Source: Mantamonas sphyraenae (Eukaryota; CRuMs; Mantamonadidae). From it: DNA of 64,000 nucleotides. The position numbers and the translations under genes are program-made. The DNA lies in the NCBI GenBank assembly GCA_026936335.1, contig JAPMXV010000008.1, forward strand, positions 62,001-126,000, given 5' to 3'. Within the stretch, counting starts at the first letter, position 1, and each line of letters opens with the position of its first letter. Shown here piece after piece: positions 40,169 through 51,823 of the stretch. The notes under the pieces were generated by a model. That model did no database searches. It saw nothing but the letters and a program-made list of their open reading frames with translations, and had not been told where the DNA came from.

Positions 40169-42423
40169 TCAGAAATCGCCAATGAGATCTGCCAGATCAT
40201 CATCGTCGTCAAAGTCACCCGAAGCGCCAGCATCGGCTGAAGAGGCGTCGGCTGCGGTTGAGAAGCCCGAGGCAGCGGCGAGGTCGTCGTCGCTGATGGG
40301 CAAGGGGTAAAACTCGGGAGGGAAGGCACAGCCAAAGACCTCCTCCTCGCGGTTGGCCTTGAAATCGAGCCAGTCGACGGGAGTCATGTCTGTGTGCTGG
40401 ACGAGGATGTGCTCGGGCCTGTTGAACAGCTGAAAGTCGTCGTCCTTCCAATGCTTCTTGCTGAGCTTGATGGAGGCGTACACGGGCCTGTAGTACACGC
40501 CGTCCTCGCGGCTGACAAAGACAAACGAGCGTTTGGTGTCGTTGCCCGTGGTGGGTTTGATGTTGTACGCACGGATCCACTCCTGTTCCACAGCTTCCAC
40601 CTCGGTGGGTTCGCCGTCCTCGCCCGTGAGGCTGACTCGCTGCTTCTTGCGCGTGGGCTGCAGCAGCGCCACAAACTCGCTGGCGCCGTCGCCGCTGGGG
40701 TCTTCGTACTGAAAGGCACGCAGCACAGGCTCCGCTGCACTGTCCAGATCGACGGCGTCCTCGGGCAGGTTGATTTCGTCAAAGGTAAATTGGTAGTAGG
40801 GGACTCCCGAGTGCTCAAAGTCCGGCTTCAGCCACTGTACGCTCTCTGCCTTGAGGTGCGGCTTGGTGGGATGCTTCACCTCTGCCCGTGCCTGCTCAAA
40901 CGACTGCTCGATCTCTGCACACAGGTCCTCAAACGACGGCAACGCCTCCTGTCGGTTGCGCTTGCGCGTGCGCACCTTGCTCCCACCCTCTTCATCCTCA
41001 TCTGCTTCTGCCCCATCCTCCTGCTGGCTTGTCCTGCGACGACGTGCGGTGCGTGCCAGCGTACGTGTCTCCTCGCCCATCTTTGTCGCCTCCTCCAGCA
41101 GCTGCCGGTAGTCCGTTTGCTGCACCTGCTCGTACTCACCCGTGAGGTACTGCGTCTTTCGCAGCCATGCCACGTTCTGCGACACCAACTCGCCACGCCG
41201 TTCAAATGCCTGCTTGCCACGCACCGAGTTGGCTCCCCGCTTGCTCGTCAGTTCCTTCTCGTCCACCAGCAGCGCTTCGTCCTCGGGTGCCATCTTGATC
41301 TTGCGGCCCCCCGCCCCGCTCCCGCTCCCGCTGCCTACGCCGCTGCCACCTGTGCCCACGCCGTGTCCGCCGTCATCGTCTGTGCGTGCGTCCTCGTCGT
41401 CGCGGTACTTCCATGGGTCCACAAGTGAGATGGGAACGCCAAGATTGCGCCGGTGGTGCACCACGTAGTTGTATCGTGCCTCCAGGCCCTGGCTCTGGTA
41501 TTCGATGAACTGACGTGCGTCCAGTGGATACTTCAGAAACTTTGATTCAAACGGGAGCGGCGGAAGTGTGTTGCGAAAGTCGATGTTGCACCGAAACTCG
41601 GTTGCCTCTCTGTGTGGTTAGAATAGGGTGTGTGTGTGTGTGTGAGAGGGTGGGTGTGAGTGTGCGAGTGGGTGGGTGTGCTTGTGTGTGTGTGTTGGTG
41701 GTGGCCAACAACGTGGCTCATTCGAGATGCACGGTGCAGCTGTGTGTTCAGGGGCTGACGTGCATGCCCAGCGCGCGTGTGATTGTTTCTTCCACGCCTG
41801 TGCACTTACTTGAGACTGTTAGGTTGCTCTGAGAGCGGGATAAAGGCACCTGCCTTCTTGGCCAGCTTGTCGCGCTTCCTCTTGCCCTCTCGACGCTGGC
41901 GTTCCAGCATACGCTTGCGTTCCTTTGTGCGTCGCTCGAGCTCGCGTTTCTCCTTTTCCTCTCGCAGGCGCTTCAGCTCCTCCGTGTCCACCTCCACATC
42001 CATACTGCCGTCGCCTGACTTGCCACGTTGCTGTTCATGCTCCTCCGCACTCACGTAGTACGGCTTGGCCGGCTCGTCCTGGTAGAACGGCTGCGCGGGC
42101 TCGTCGTACTCCCGCCCTCCGTAGCCGCCACCACCTCCTGCGCTTCCGCCTCCTCCCATTCCCATGCCTCCTCCTCCTCCGCCGCCGCCACCGTATCCGC
42201 TGCCCATGGATGACGTCTGCCCTGCAGCCTGCATTCCATACGATTGTCCGCCCGCCTGCATGCCGTAGGCCTGCATCGGTTGCTGGCCGTTCATCGACTG
42301 GAACCGCGGCGGTTGCCCTCCCTGTGCTGCTCCATACCCGGGTGGTCCCTGGCCGTAGCCACGCTGTTGCTGACCCGGTGGTGGGCCTTGCTGCTGCCAC
42401 GACTGCTGTCCTCCTCGGTTCAT
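40169..42423 (-). CDS. PAF1: RNA polymerase II-associated factor PAF1
   Basis: Two exons (42423-41810, 41609-40169) give 684 codons. The Paf1 core begins late, at about residue 200: FRCNIDFRNTLPPLPFESKF, KYPLDARQFIEYQSQGLEAR and ISLVDPWKYR. It continues with VAWLRKTQYLTGEY, SFEQARAEVKHPTKPHLKAE, RSFVFVSREDGVYYRPVYAS and an acidic C-terminus (DFDDDDDLADLIGDF). PAF1 is the scaffold of the Paf1 complex that travels with RNA polymerase II and promotes elongation and histone modification. Unlike human PAF1, this protein carries a roughly 130-residue Gln/Gly/Tyr-rich leader with repeated YGMQA and a nine-glycine run, then a basic helix (RTKERKRMLERQRREGKRKR). The single intron is CA-rich before its acceptor. 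Confidence 0.92.
41625..41700. repeat. TG-rich tract in the PAF1 intron (CA on coding strand)
   Basis: Alternating TG on the plus strand, with GGGTG interruptions, lies within the PAF1 intron close to its 3' splice site. Confidence 0.75.
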
Positions 42424-42539
42424 CTTCGGTCGCAGCTGAGGGGTGGAGAGAGGCGAGTTCAAGTTGGCAAACCCGCGCCACTCCACCCAGTCCCGGAGAA
42501 CCGCGCACACATCCATCCTCAGAACCGACGCGCGCGCGA
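42424..42539. promoter_or_regulatory. 116-base divergent promoter, PAF1 / cullin
   Basis: The spacer contains a CGCGCGCG stretch immediately before the cullin ATG and two CCACTCCACCCAGTCC-like pyrimidine blocks. No TATA-like box is seen. Confidence 0.4.
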
Positions 42540-45346
42540 ATGAGCACCTCCAATCGACATCTGACACCCAGGCGCATCGATTTCGACAAAGCATGGCCTC
42601 CCGTGCGTGACGAGCTCGAGGCGATCATGCGCAACGAAAACACAAGCACCACCTCCATGGAGGAGCTGTACAGGTGAGTCACCACACGTCGTGCGTGCAT
42701 AAAGGGCGGGAAGGGGGGGAAGGGGGCGAGTAGAACACAACAGAGGAGGCAGAGAGCTGTGAGCTGGCGCGGTTACTGCTCTCTTTGGGTGGGCATCTTC
42801 CCAGGAAAGCGCAAGAATTCGAGCAAAGCCGTCCACGGACGCACTGACGGACGTGTACCCATCCCACCCGCAGGACCATCTATCACTTTTGCATCGCACG
42901 TCCCAAGCCGCTCAGTGACGCCACGTACACTGCCCTGAAGGAGTTTTTGGACGGGCACGCAGAAAACGAGCTGAACGTGGGTTGAAGACTCGGCTTGGCA
43001 CACACGCCCTCCATTTCCACGCTCACACTCTCCCGTACACCACACACACACACACCACCACCCAACGACTGTGTGCACCGTCTGCACATCCCACGCTCCA
43101 CAGTTTCTGCTGGACCACCAGAGCGGTGACATCCTCAAAGTGTTCCACGAGAGCTGGACGAAATTCCACTTTGGCGGGATCTGCCTCTCGCGTCCCATGC
43201 GCTACTTGGTAGGTTGAGTGAGTGTAGCCAACGCGACGTACGTTACACACAAAGAGACGCATGCTGACTCGAGTGGCCGCGCACAGAACCAACACCACGT
43301 GCTGAACAGCTCGAAGCAGTCGCGGAGCTCATTCCGCAGCGCACGGCCCAAGAAGGAACTGTTTGAGGTGCACATTGTGAGTTACGGCCACTGTTGTGCG
43401 CTTCGTGTCTCGTGGTGCCAGTCTATACTCACGCCACACCTGTGCTTGTTGCAGCTGGCCTGGATGGCTTTTCGTCAGCGGGTGTTTACACCGCTGAAGG
43501 ACCGCATTACACACAACCTGCTGCAACAGATTGCCCTGCTACGTGACGGCGAACAAGTTGACACGCAAGTGCTGGCTGGTGTCATCCAAAGCTACGGTGA
43601 GTGACCGACAGAGGCAGCACGCGCGCACACACAGGACACCGTTGCTGACACAGCGAGATGCCCACCACAGTGCAAATGGGAGAGACCACACCCAGCAAAC
43701 AGCTGGAATTGTACAAAACGCAGTTGGAACGGCCGTTGCTGGAGCAGACGGGCGAGTTTTACGCACGTGAAGCGGCGCTGTTTGCTGCGAGCAGCTCGTG
43801 CGCAGACTACATGAAGAAGGCAGAGACACGGCTGGGGTTTGAAGAGTCGTTGTGCAAGCTGTACTTGGACAAGAGCACGCACGTGCCGCTGCTGACAATC
43901 GTGGAAGAGAAACTGGTGCAGTCGCAGGCGGCCATGCTGCAGAGCGAATTCCCAACTCTGCTACACAACGAGAGTCACGCAGACATGACACGCATGTACA
44001 ATCTGTTGCGTCGCATTGCAAATGGCACCGCGGGCATGCAGGAGGAGCTCAAGAAACACATTGTGCGTGTTGGCGGCGAACGGCTGGACAAACTGGAGCA
44101 GGACCACACCGCGTCGAGCAGCAGTGGAGCAAAGCAGAGCAAAGCATCGCGGCGCAGGCGTATGGATCCCACTGCGTTTGTGGAAGCCATGTTGTCGTTG
44201 ACCACAGAGTTCTCGGCGTTGGTGGTGCGGTGCTTCTCCAGCGACAGCCAGTTTGTGCGTGCGATGGATCAGGCGCTGACGTCTGTGCTGAACAAGCACC
44301 GTCGTGCACCAGAACTGCTGGCCAAGTACTGCGACCGGCTGCTGCGCAAGGGGAGCAAGCAGTTGGACGACCAGAGCCTGGAGCAGAAGCTGAACGAGCT
44401 GGTGGTCGTGTTCAAGTACCTGAACAACACCGACGTCTTTCTCAAGTTCTACAGCAATGCGCTGGCAAAGCGCCTGATTCAAGGTGCGTCGGGATCGGAT
44501 TATGCAGAGGAAACGATGATCAGCAAGCTGAAAACGGCACGAGGGTACGAGTACACGTCGAAGCTGCAACGCATGTTTACAGACATGTCACTAAGCACCG
44601 ACTTGAATGCCCTGTACCAAGAGAGCTCGCAGGCTGTGGCAAACCTGAGCGTGATGGTGCTGACGTCAGGGTCTTGGCCGCTGGCGCAGCCGAAAACGCA
44701 GTTTCTGCCGCCGGAGGAGCTGCGTGCGGCGTGCGACTCGTTTGCTTCGTTCTACGAGGATGCACACCAGGGGCGGCAGCTGTTGTGGATGCATTTGTAC
44801 AGCAAGGCCGAGCTGCGGCCGCTGTACACGAAGAAGCGGTACGAATGGAGCGTGACGGTGCACCAGGCGGCGGTGCTGCTGCAGTTTGACCGTGAAGAGG
44901 ACGTGCAATTGAGTGCCGAGGAGGTGGGCCAGGGGGTGGCGCTGGACGGGGACATGGTGAACGATTTGCTCACGTCGCTGACGGACGCCAAAGTGTTGTT
45001 GAGTGCCGAGGCGGGCAAGTATGCACTCAACACCAAGTTTGCGTCCAAACGCTATCGGGTGAAGATTTCCAGTGTCATGCAGCAGGAAACGGCGGAGGAG
45101 AGCGAAAAGGTGCACAAGCACGTGCTGGAGGAACGGAGGTTGCAGGCACAGGCAGCCATTGTGCGCATTATGAAGACGCGGCGCAAGCTTGCGCACACGA
45201 TGCTGGTGACGGAGACAATCCGGCAACTGGAGTCGCGGTTCCCGGTCAGCGTGAGCATGCTGAAGAAGTGCATCGAGCAGCTGATTGAGAAGCAGTATCT
45301 CGAGCGAGACGAGCACGCACGGGATGTGTATTTGTATGTCGCGTGA
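42540..45346 (+). CDS. CUL1: Cullin-1-like ubiquitin-ligase scaffold
   Basis: Six exons (42540-42673, 42874-42976, 43104-43208, 43287-43376, 43455-43596, 43671-45346) give 749 codons, against 776 in human CUL1. The N-terminal helical repeats read IDFDKAWPPVRDELEAIM, ELYRTIYHFC and FHESWTKFHFGGICLSRPMR. The cullin homology domain is in exon 6 (FKYLNNTDVFLKFYSNALAK, LIQGASGSDYAEETMISKLK). The neddylation helix QAAIVRIMKTRRKLAH holds the acceptor lysine, and the C-terminus LIEKQYLERDEHARDVYLYV matches CUL1 (EKEYLERVDGEKDTYSYLA). It should form SCF-type ligases with RBX1. The first five exons are short and their introns CA-rich, in contrast to the one-exon second half. Subfamily 1 is chosen from the C-terminus and could also be a CUL1/CUL2 ancestor. 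Confidence 0.93.
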
Positions 45347-45437
45347 GTGGGAAGGCGTGGTGGGTGTGTAAGGAGAATGTGGAATGCAGCACTTGCCCCG
45401 GCGGCCTCAGTGATGGAGAGGGTGATGTGTGATCGCG

Positions 45438-46145
45438 TCAAACACACTCGGGCAAATCCGCCCTACGGCCGCACGAGAAAAACAGAATCAAATAGAGGAT
45501 AGCAAGGAGGAGGAGCATGAGAAAGACACGAAAGGCAGTGCTGCTCCACCAGTGTTTGGCCTGCAGGCGGCGGGAGTTGCGCTTGAAGGAGAAGCTGTTC
45601 TTGTTCAGCTCCATCGTCTTGCGCAGCGTGTCGTCGATGTTCTCGCCGCGAGCAATCACCTTTTCCCGATTCAGCGTCACAATCCCAATCAGCTCATCCA
45701 TTTCCTGTTTGAGTTCGGCCAACTTGTCCCTGCACTGCTGCAGCTCCGTTTCGATCAACGCCCCCAACGACGCGTCCAGCTCATGTGCCTGTGCCTGTGC
45801 AGCAAAAAGCACGTAGTCCTTGGCAAAGGCCAGCTGCAGGCGTGCCAGCATCTCGAAACAGGGTCTGCGTGACACGTCGGCGTCTGCAACGCAGGCAAAC
45901 GCGTACGTGTGTCCCTGTTGGGTCCACAGCAGCACATGGTACTGCTTCCCTTCCATACTATAGCTGAAGCGACCCTCCTTGTGATCCTGGGTGGCCTTGG
46001 CCACCAGCCGTGAGGCCACAAACGGGGTGTTGTCCCGTTGCGTGCGCGTGGTGAGGGACTTTGCCCAGCCATGCGCGAGAACAACCGACTCCCGCGCCAC
46101 CACACCGTACGTCAGGTCCACAGAGGGTGGTGAGGAAGACGCCAT
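45438..46145 (-). CDS. VAMP7: Longin R-SNARE, VAMP7-like
   Basis: A single exon of 235 codons. An N-terminal longin domain (LTYGVVARESVVLAHGWAKS to EMLARLQLAFAKDYVLFAA) leads to an R-SNARE motif (ELKQEMDELIGIVTLNREKV, then IARGENIDDTLRKTMELNKN). The central-layer arginine is kept in IARGEN. A basic-aromatic linker (QAKHWW), a single C-terminal membrane anchor (VFLMLLLLAILYLILFF) and a short luminal tail follow. The protein should act on vesicles in late endosome/lysosome or plasma-membrane fusion. The longin domain separates it from short VAMPs; YKT6 is excluded by the transmembrane anchor and SEC22 is less similar in the SNARE motif. It is divergent from TBC1D23 with 66 bases between starts. 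Confidence 0.88.
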   Translation of the reverse strand: MASSSPPSVDLTYGVVARESVVLAHGWAKSLTTRTQRDNTPFVASRLVAKATQDHKEGRFSYSMEGKQYHVLLWTQQGHTYAFACVADADVSRRPCFEMLARLQLAFAKDYVLFAAQAQAHELDASLGALIETELQQCRDKLAELKQEMDELIGIVTLNREKVIARGENIDDTLRKTMELNKNSFSFKRNSRRLQAKHWWSSTAFRVFLMLLLLAILYLILFFSCGRRADLPECV

Positions 46146-46211
46146 GTGAGAGAGAGAAAGGGAGAGAGTGTGAGATTTGGATGGCCTGCCCTCGCCGGCG
46201 CAAAAGAAAAC
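46146..46211. promoter_or_regulatory. 66-base divergent promoter with GA repeat, VAMP7 / TBC1D23
   Basis: A GAGAGAGAAAGGGAGAGAG purine block occupies the first third of the spacer. Two vesicle-traffic genes share it, which would allow joint control. Confidence 0.45.
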
Positions 46212-49200
46212 ATGGACGACGACGACGCCTTTGCCATTGGCGACGATGACGACGACCTGTTTGTGATTGATGACACAGACACAGACACAGAGACAGGCAG
46301 AGGGGCTGAGGCTGAGGCTACAGAGGCTACAGAGGCTACAGAGGCAACAGAGGCAACAGGTGCAACTCAGACGGAGGATCTGGCCACCGTGGGTCTGTTT
46401 GGCGACTTGGAGATCAAAACGCCGCGGCGACACGTGCCAGGAAGCGACAGCCACAACGACGACGGGGATGTGGAGGGTGTGGACTCGCCACACATTGGAA
46501 TGGTGGATTTTGGGTTTGACGATGACGATGACATGCTGATGGGTAGCGGGGGAGGCGGCGGCGGTGTTCAAGCGCTGCTCCAGGAGGAAGGACGAGAGCG
46601 ACGAGGCAGCACAGCATCCAACAACATCTCCAGCCTGTTGGACAGCATGACCAACCTGTTTCCGGACGACGATGAGCTGCTGATGGGCTTTGGGGAGACG
46701 ACGACGCAGGGGCGGCAGGACGACGACCACAACGACGCCGCCGCCGTGGACGAGGACGACCACACGGTGCTGGTGGACTTTGAAAGGGAAACCACAGAGG
46801 CAGGGGTGGACAGTGACAAGACCAGCAGCAGCAGCGAGACGAACAGCCATGGCGAGGGGGTGCGTGCCAAGGTGGAGGCGCTGCAGTGGTGAGTTCGTGG
46901 AGGGAAAAGGGCAAACGCACGCTCGGCATACCGACTCAATGAGCACCACTGACACTGCCCACACATGTTCACTGCACGCAGGCCGGACAATCTCAACTAT
47001 GCTCTGGGTCACACGGCACCGGGTGATCTGGTGCTCAAGATATGCCGCGAGGCAGACATGCGCACCACACCGCTGCCCCAAGAGCTTCGCGGAGAGGTGT
47101 ACAAGGTGACTCATTATTCCACACACACACACACACGCACGCCCACACACTCACTCACTGACACACACACACACACATACACACACACACACGCAGCATC
47201 TGCTGATGACAACAAGCGAGGCAGCGTTGGATGCCCAGCTGGAACAGTGGGATGGGAAAATGGACCTGAGCGAACAGGCGGTCGTGGAGAGCGACTGTGT
47301 CAACACACGCACGGAAGACCCTGCGTACACCATCCAAGTGCGGTGGGCATTGGAGAGGGTGATTACCATGGTGTGCAAGTGCAAGGAGGTGACGTACGCG
47401 TCGTCGTTGTGCCTGAACGACCTCGCTTCACCCCTCATGCTGTTGGACCTCACCGACAGGGACATTTTCCAGTGTGTGGACGGCCTCCTGTCACGCTTCC
47501 TGCCCTCCACGTTCCCACAGCTGGGACAGAGTCTGCGTGGGTGCACACACATGCTGACGCTGCTGCTGCGGTACCACGAGCCCGAACTGGCTGCGTTTCT
47601 GCAACGGCAGGGCATTGACACGCACGAGTTTGCCACCAGTTGGTTTGCCACGCTGATGGCCAGTGCCATGAGCGAGGTGCACCTGGTACACAGGCTGTGG
47701 GACTATCTCATCACCAGCCCGCACACCTTTATGGTGTACTTTGCCGCCCTGGCACTGATGAAGGCCAACCAAGAGATGGTGTTGGCCATGGAGAACAGAG
47801 AGGTGATTGTGCAAATGCTGCGCACCATGCGTGTGAGCAGCGAGGAGCAGTTGCACACGCTGGTGGACGCCATGGAGGCGTATCGTGCAGTGACCCCACA
47901 GACCTTTGAACGCGAGTGTATGCTGCTTCACACGGGCTCTCCACACGAGAGCAGCCGCCTGGACAGCAGTTTGGAGGCGTTGGGTGCACGTGGGCAGTTG
48001 CAGATCAGCGTGCGCGAAATGGTGGCCCAATCCACCTTTAACCAGGGCACCATGTCCGCCCTCAAGTTTCTGCTGGTGGACATGCGCAGTGCAGACGACT
48101 TTCAGGCCGGCCATCTGCCCACCGCCATGTTTGTGCAGCCCGAGACACCACAGGAGGAGCTGCTGGACATGTTTGCCTTTGCCAAGGAGGGCCAGGATCA
48201 CGTGTGCTTCACAGGCTACGGCGACACACAGGCGGACACACACATGCTGGCGTTTGTGGACAGGCTAGTGACGCGTGAACGATGGCCGCACATCAGCACC
48301 CTGGAGGGCGGCTATGCAGCCTGCCATGACATACACCTCAAGCGCGACGTCGACCTCCCGGGCCATTCGGCACAGCAATGTCCACTGTGTCAGGCGCCTC
48401 AGGGAGGCAAGCGGTCCCTCAGCGGTCTCAAGAACTGGTTTGCAGGCGCCGCACGGGGCAAAGACGACGGCGACAACAGCGACGACGTGGAACGCACACA
48501 AGAAGCGACGACGACAGCAGCGGGCACGGTGGCCACAGGGACAGATGGGGGCGAGAACGACGGGAATGAGAACAGTGGAAGCGGCGGTGGCGGTGGGTTC
48601 TTGGGCTTCTCCAAGATGCGCTCGTTGTTTGACAAGCGTGAGCAGCAGGGGAGCCAGCAGCAGGGAGGCGACGACACTGGGTCGGGATCGTCGTCGAATG
48701 GAAGCGAGGGAAACGGGGGCGGGGTGGGAGGGGCGTTGTCGTCGTTTCTGGGCATTCGCAAGTCGGAGGAGACGGCGAGAGATGGGCAGGAGCAGAAGGC
48801 GAAGGAGGGAGACAAAGAGATGCAGAAGCAACAACATGAGGGTGTGGGAAACAACAACAGAGGGGAGCAGGCGGACGACATGTTTGCCATTGGGGACAGC
48901 GACGACGAACACGAAGACGGGGAAGATGCGTTTGGGGCGCTTGCAGCAGCTGGAGGCAACGGCATGCCGCAGGTGGCAGATGCACAGGTGGAGGCGGCAA
49001 CAACGGCAGCCGAGTTGGAGCAACAGGCGCAACGGGAGGCCAGGATGGCAGAGCAAGACGGGGAGGAAGGTGGGGACAACGTGAAGGACAACGGCAACGA
49101 CCAAGACGGACACGAGGAGGAACAGGCACAAGAGGGCATCGGAAGCGGATTCAGCACGCTGTTCTCTAGGCTCAAGGTGGGCAACAGTGGCAGCGAGGAG

Positions 49201-50004
49201 AAGGAAGGCAAGGAGGAAGGCGGAAGCGGGAGCGGTGGCAGTGGCGGTGGGATGGGCTTCAAGTCGCTGTTTGGACGTATGAAGTCGACGGACGAGGGAG
49301 GGGATGCGACAACATCGTCAGCGTCGACTGTGACGACGGGTGCAGGATACAAGGCATCCACGGGGTATTCGTTTGGCGGGCAGGAGGGTGCGGGCAAGCT
49401 GATGAGCAAGCTGTTTTCATCGGGAGGCGGGAGTGGCAGCAGTAGCAGCAGCAACAACAACAACAGCAACAGTACAGATGGAGGAGATGAGGAGGAGGAT
49501 GGCCAAGGGGCAGTGCAGCAAAGGCGCACGGCAGAGATTGTTGAGGATGAGGTGGCATTGGGATACAGCAGCACGCAGGCAAAGGGATTGCCGAGGAAAC
49601 TGGCGGAGCTGTACTTCTACTTCAAGGAAAAGGATGCGCCGTGTGTGGAGGTGGAGTCGTGGGTGCGCAAGGGTACCAAGTATGGCTTCCCATGTCACCA
49701 GGTGGAGGCCGATGGGCGGCAGCTGCCGCGGTATCTGGTGGTGAGCCAGGACAACGTGATTTGCATCCGTGCAGACACAAAGAACAGAGGCTACGGCTTC
49801 TTCACCTTTCGCATCCCGCTGGACAACCTGGTAAACATGGTGCTGAAGCGCAAGGCTCCCACCCTGATGGTGTTGGACTTTGACCTGGCACTGGACGACA
49901 ACGACGAGGAGTATTCTGTTTACTACCGCTTTGTGTGCCTCATGCCCGACGCCAAGCTGGTGCAACAGTGCAAAAAGGTCATCAGCAAGGCAAAGGGAGG
50001 ATGA
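46212..50004 (+). CDS. TBC1D23: TBC1D23-like Golgi tether (TBC–rhodanese–PH-like)
   Basis: Three exons (46212-46888, 46982-47105, 47197-50004) give 1202 codons, much longer than the roughly 700 of human TBC1D23. An acidic N-terminal region carries FAIGDDDDDLFVIDD, MVDFGFDDDDD and NLFPDDDELL. The TBC domain follows (about 260-520: CLNDLASPLMLLDLTDRD, LLLRYHEPELAAFLQRQGID), then a rhodanese-like domain (KFLLVDMRSADDFQAGHLPT, about 557) lacking an obvious catalytic Cys. A 400-residue Gly/Ser/acidic linker leads to a C-terminal PH-like domain (KYGFPCHQVEADGRQLPRYL to YYRFVCLMPDAKLVQQCKKV). In animals TBC1D23 links golgins to endosome vesicles and to FAM21 of the WASH complex. The TBC and rhodanese parts are thought to act as binding modules rather than enzymes. 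The extra length lies in the acidic leader and the linker. Confidence 0.9.
47118..47196 (+). repeat. CA repeat in TBC1D23 intron 2
   Basis: Almost the whole 91-base intron after the donor consists of CA dinucleotides on the sense strand, running straight into the acceptor CGCAG at 47196; there is no classic pyrimidine tract. Confidence 0.85.
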
Positions 50005-50110
50005 ACGCTGCGCTGCGCACGCCGCGAATGAACCCAACCCTTCTTCGTTCACCCGTGGAGAGTCGCCCAGTGTGCACGGAAGCAAGCAGTAGACGTTTTA
50101 ACTCAGTAGC

Positions 50111-51755
50111 ATGTTGGCGTGGGTGCTTGGGGCCTTTGCGTGGGTGCTGCTGTTGCTTGGGCTGCAGTTTGTCTATGGGCAGGTGACACATCCATGGGCA
50201 GTGTGGATGCACGTGCATGGCCTGGCTGTGTCCAATGGCATGATGACGTGGTCCACCGAGCGACACCTTCGCTGGCTTCTCTCCTGGGTGCGTCCTCGTC
50301 GCTCGCTGGTGCGCAAATGGTTCGTCCTGGGCTCGGCGGCCACCCTCGTGCTCATCCCCTGCAGTCTCTACCTGTTGTGGACAAACCTCACCGCCAATCT
50401 GCACTATGTGTGGGCTTGGCTGACAAGTGCAACTCCGGACACCGATGCATACGCACCCGTGCTACAGCCTTTGGTGAGCATGACTCAGGAAAACGGGAGC
50501 TTCTCTCTCGCCCTTCCGGAGCTGACACGATCCAATCCCAATTTCGCACAGCTTCCTGGGGTCAATCTGCCTCGCTTCGACCTGGTGTACATATTCGTGG
50601 CCCTGCTGGTGAATGCAGTGGTACACGAAGCCGGCCATGCGATGGCTGCCGTAAGGTAGGAGCAAGGAGAGGGAGAGTGCGTGTGTGTGTGCTGCGAAAA
50701 TTCCGTCGTGCTGACGTGGCGGCGTGCATCCACCCAGCGAGGGCATTCCCATCGGCAAAGCCGGTGTGTTTGTGATGCTTGTGTATCCAGGGGCGTTTGT
50801 GGAGCTGGACAGGGCTGCGGAGGGACTTGGTCGATGGAGCAGGCTGCGTGTGTTTGGGGCTGGGGCGTGGCACAATCTGGTGCTCGCCTGTGTGGCCTTC
50901 CTGCTTCTACAGGCCTCCTTCCTCCCCTACGAGGATGTTTCTGAACACGGGGTCAGTGTAGAAAGTGTACATCCGGGCTCTGTGCTGGAGGGTGCGTTGA
51001 AGCCGTGTGATACGCTTGTCGAGCTGAACGGCTGTGCCACAAGGGGCTCCACGGCCTTTTATGGCTGCTTGCAACGGGTGTGTGGGCAGAGAGCGGCCGA
51101 AACGCGTCAATTCTGCGTGGATGGTGCGCAGCTAAGGCAATGGGGGGTGGCAGGAGACCAGGAGCATCCGTGTTGTGATGCAGACAGCCGCAGGAGACTT
51201 GAATGTTACGCGGACACACAAGCCACACAGTATGGGTCGGCTGTGTGTCTTGGGGCAAAGCACACGCTGGCACCGAGTGCATGCGAGGTGTGCCAGGCCG
51301 CAGGAAAGCGGTGTATCGCGATGCAGCTCGAGGGCACAGGAGTCAGCAATCAGAGTGCGCGGTACGTGGTACGCGTACAGGATCAAGGCAAATCAAGGGT
51401 TGAGCATGGCGATGGGACGACGTCGACACGTACTCTGGTGGTGTTTGGCACATGTTCGGACCTGGTGGGCGTGACAGTGTCTGATTTCCGGGGCCGATCG
51501 CAGTTTGCCTGCTCGGCCCGGGTACGGGCCTGGATAGATGTGGCACAGAACCAACTGCGTTACATGGTGTCCCTTGGCCTTGGTCTTGCGGTCCTTAACG
51601 TCTGTCCGACATACATGCTGGACGGCGAATGGTGTGTGCGGTCGCTGGGCATGCTCGGCTTCACTAAGCGTGCACAACGCCTGATTCTCGGCCTGGGTTC
51701 GAGTCTCTTTGTCGCCAACCTGATCAGCATGGTGTTGGGTGTCTGGGTGGCATGA
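50111..51755 (+). CDS. MBTPS2: Membrane-bound site-2 protease
   Basis: Two exons (50111-50655, 50738-51755) give 520 codons, almost identical to the 519 of human site-2 protease. The zinc-binding HEXXH is HEAGH (about residue 172) in VNAVVHEAGHAMAAV. The next helix reads VFVMLVYPGAFVELDRAAEG and FGAGAWHNLVLACVAF. A cysteine-rich luminal PDZ-like insert follows (CCDADSRRRLECYADT, CEVCQAAGKRC). The third zinc ligand lies in NVCPTYMLDGEW (about 476, LDG motif). The enzyme cuts membrane-anchored transcription factors such as SREBP and ATF6 within the Golgi membrane. All catalytic residues are present. It starts 106 bases after TBC1D23 and ends 68 before ALKBH1, all on one strand. Confidence 0.95.
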
Positions 51756-51823
51756 TGGATGGAGGAAGTGAGGCGGGAGAATGATAATGCACACCCTGCG
51801 CTCGTGCACCCAACCCACCACCC

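Noticed and set aside
47118-47196. CA/TG repeats as telomeric or CRISPR-like arrays
   Set aside because: They are simple dinucleotide repeats, each inside a spliced intron, with no spacers and no telomere unit.
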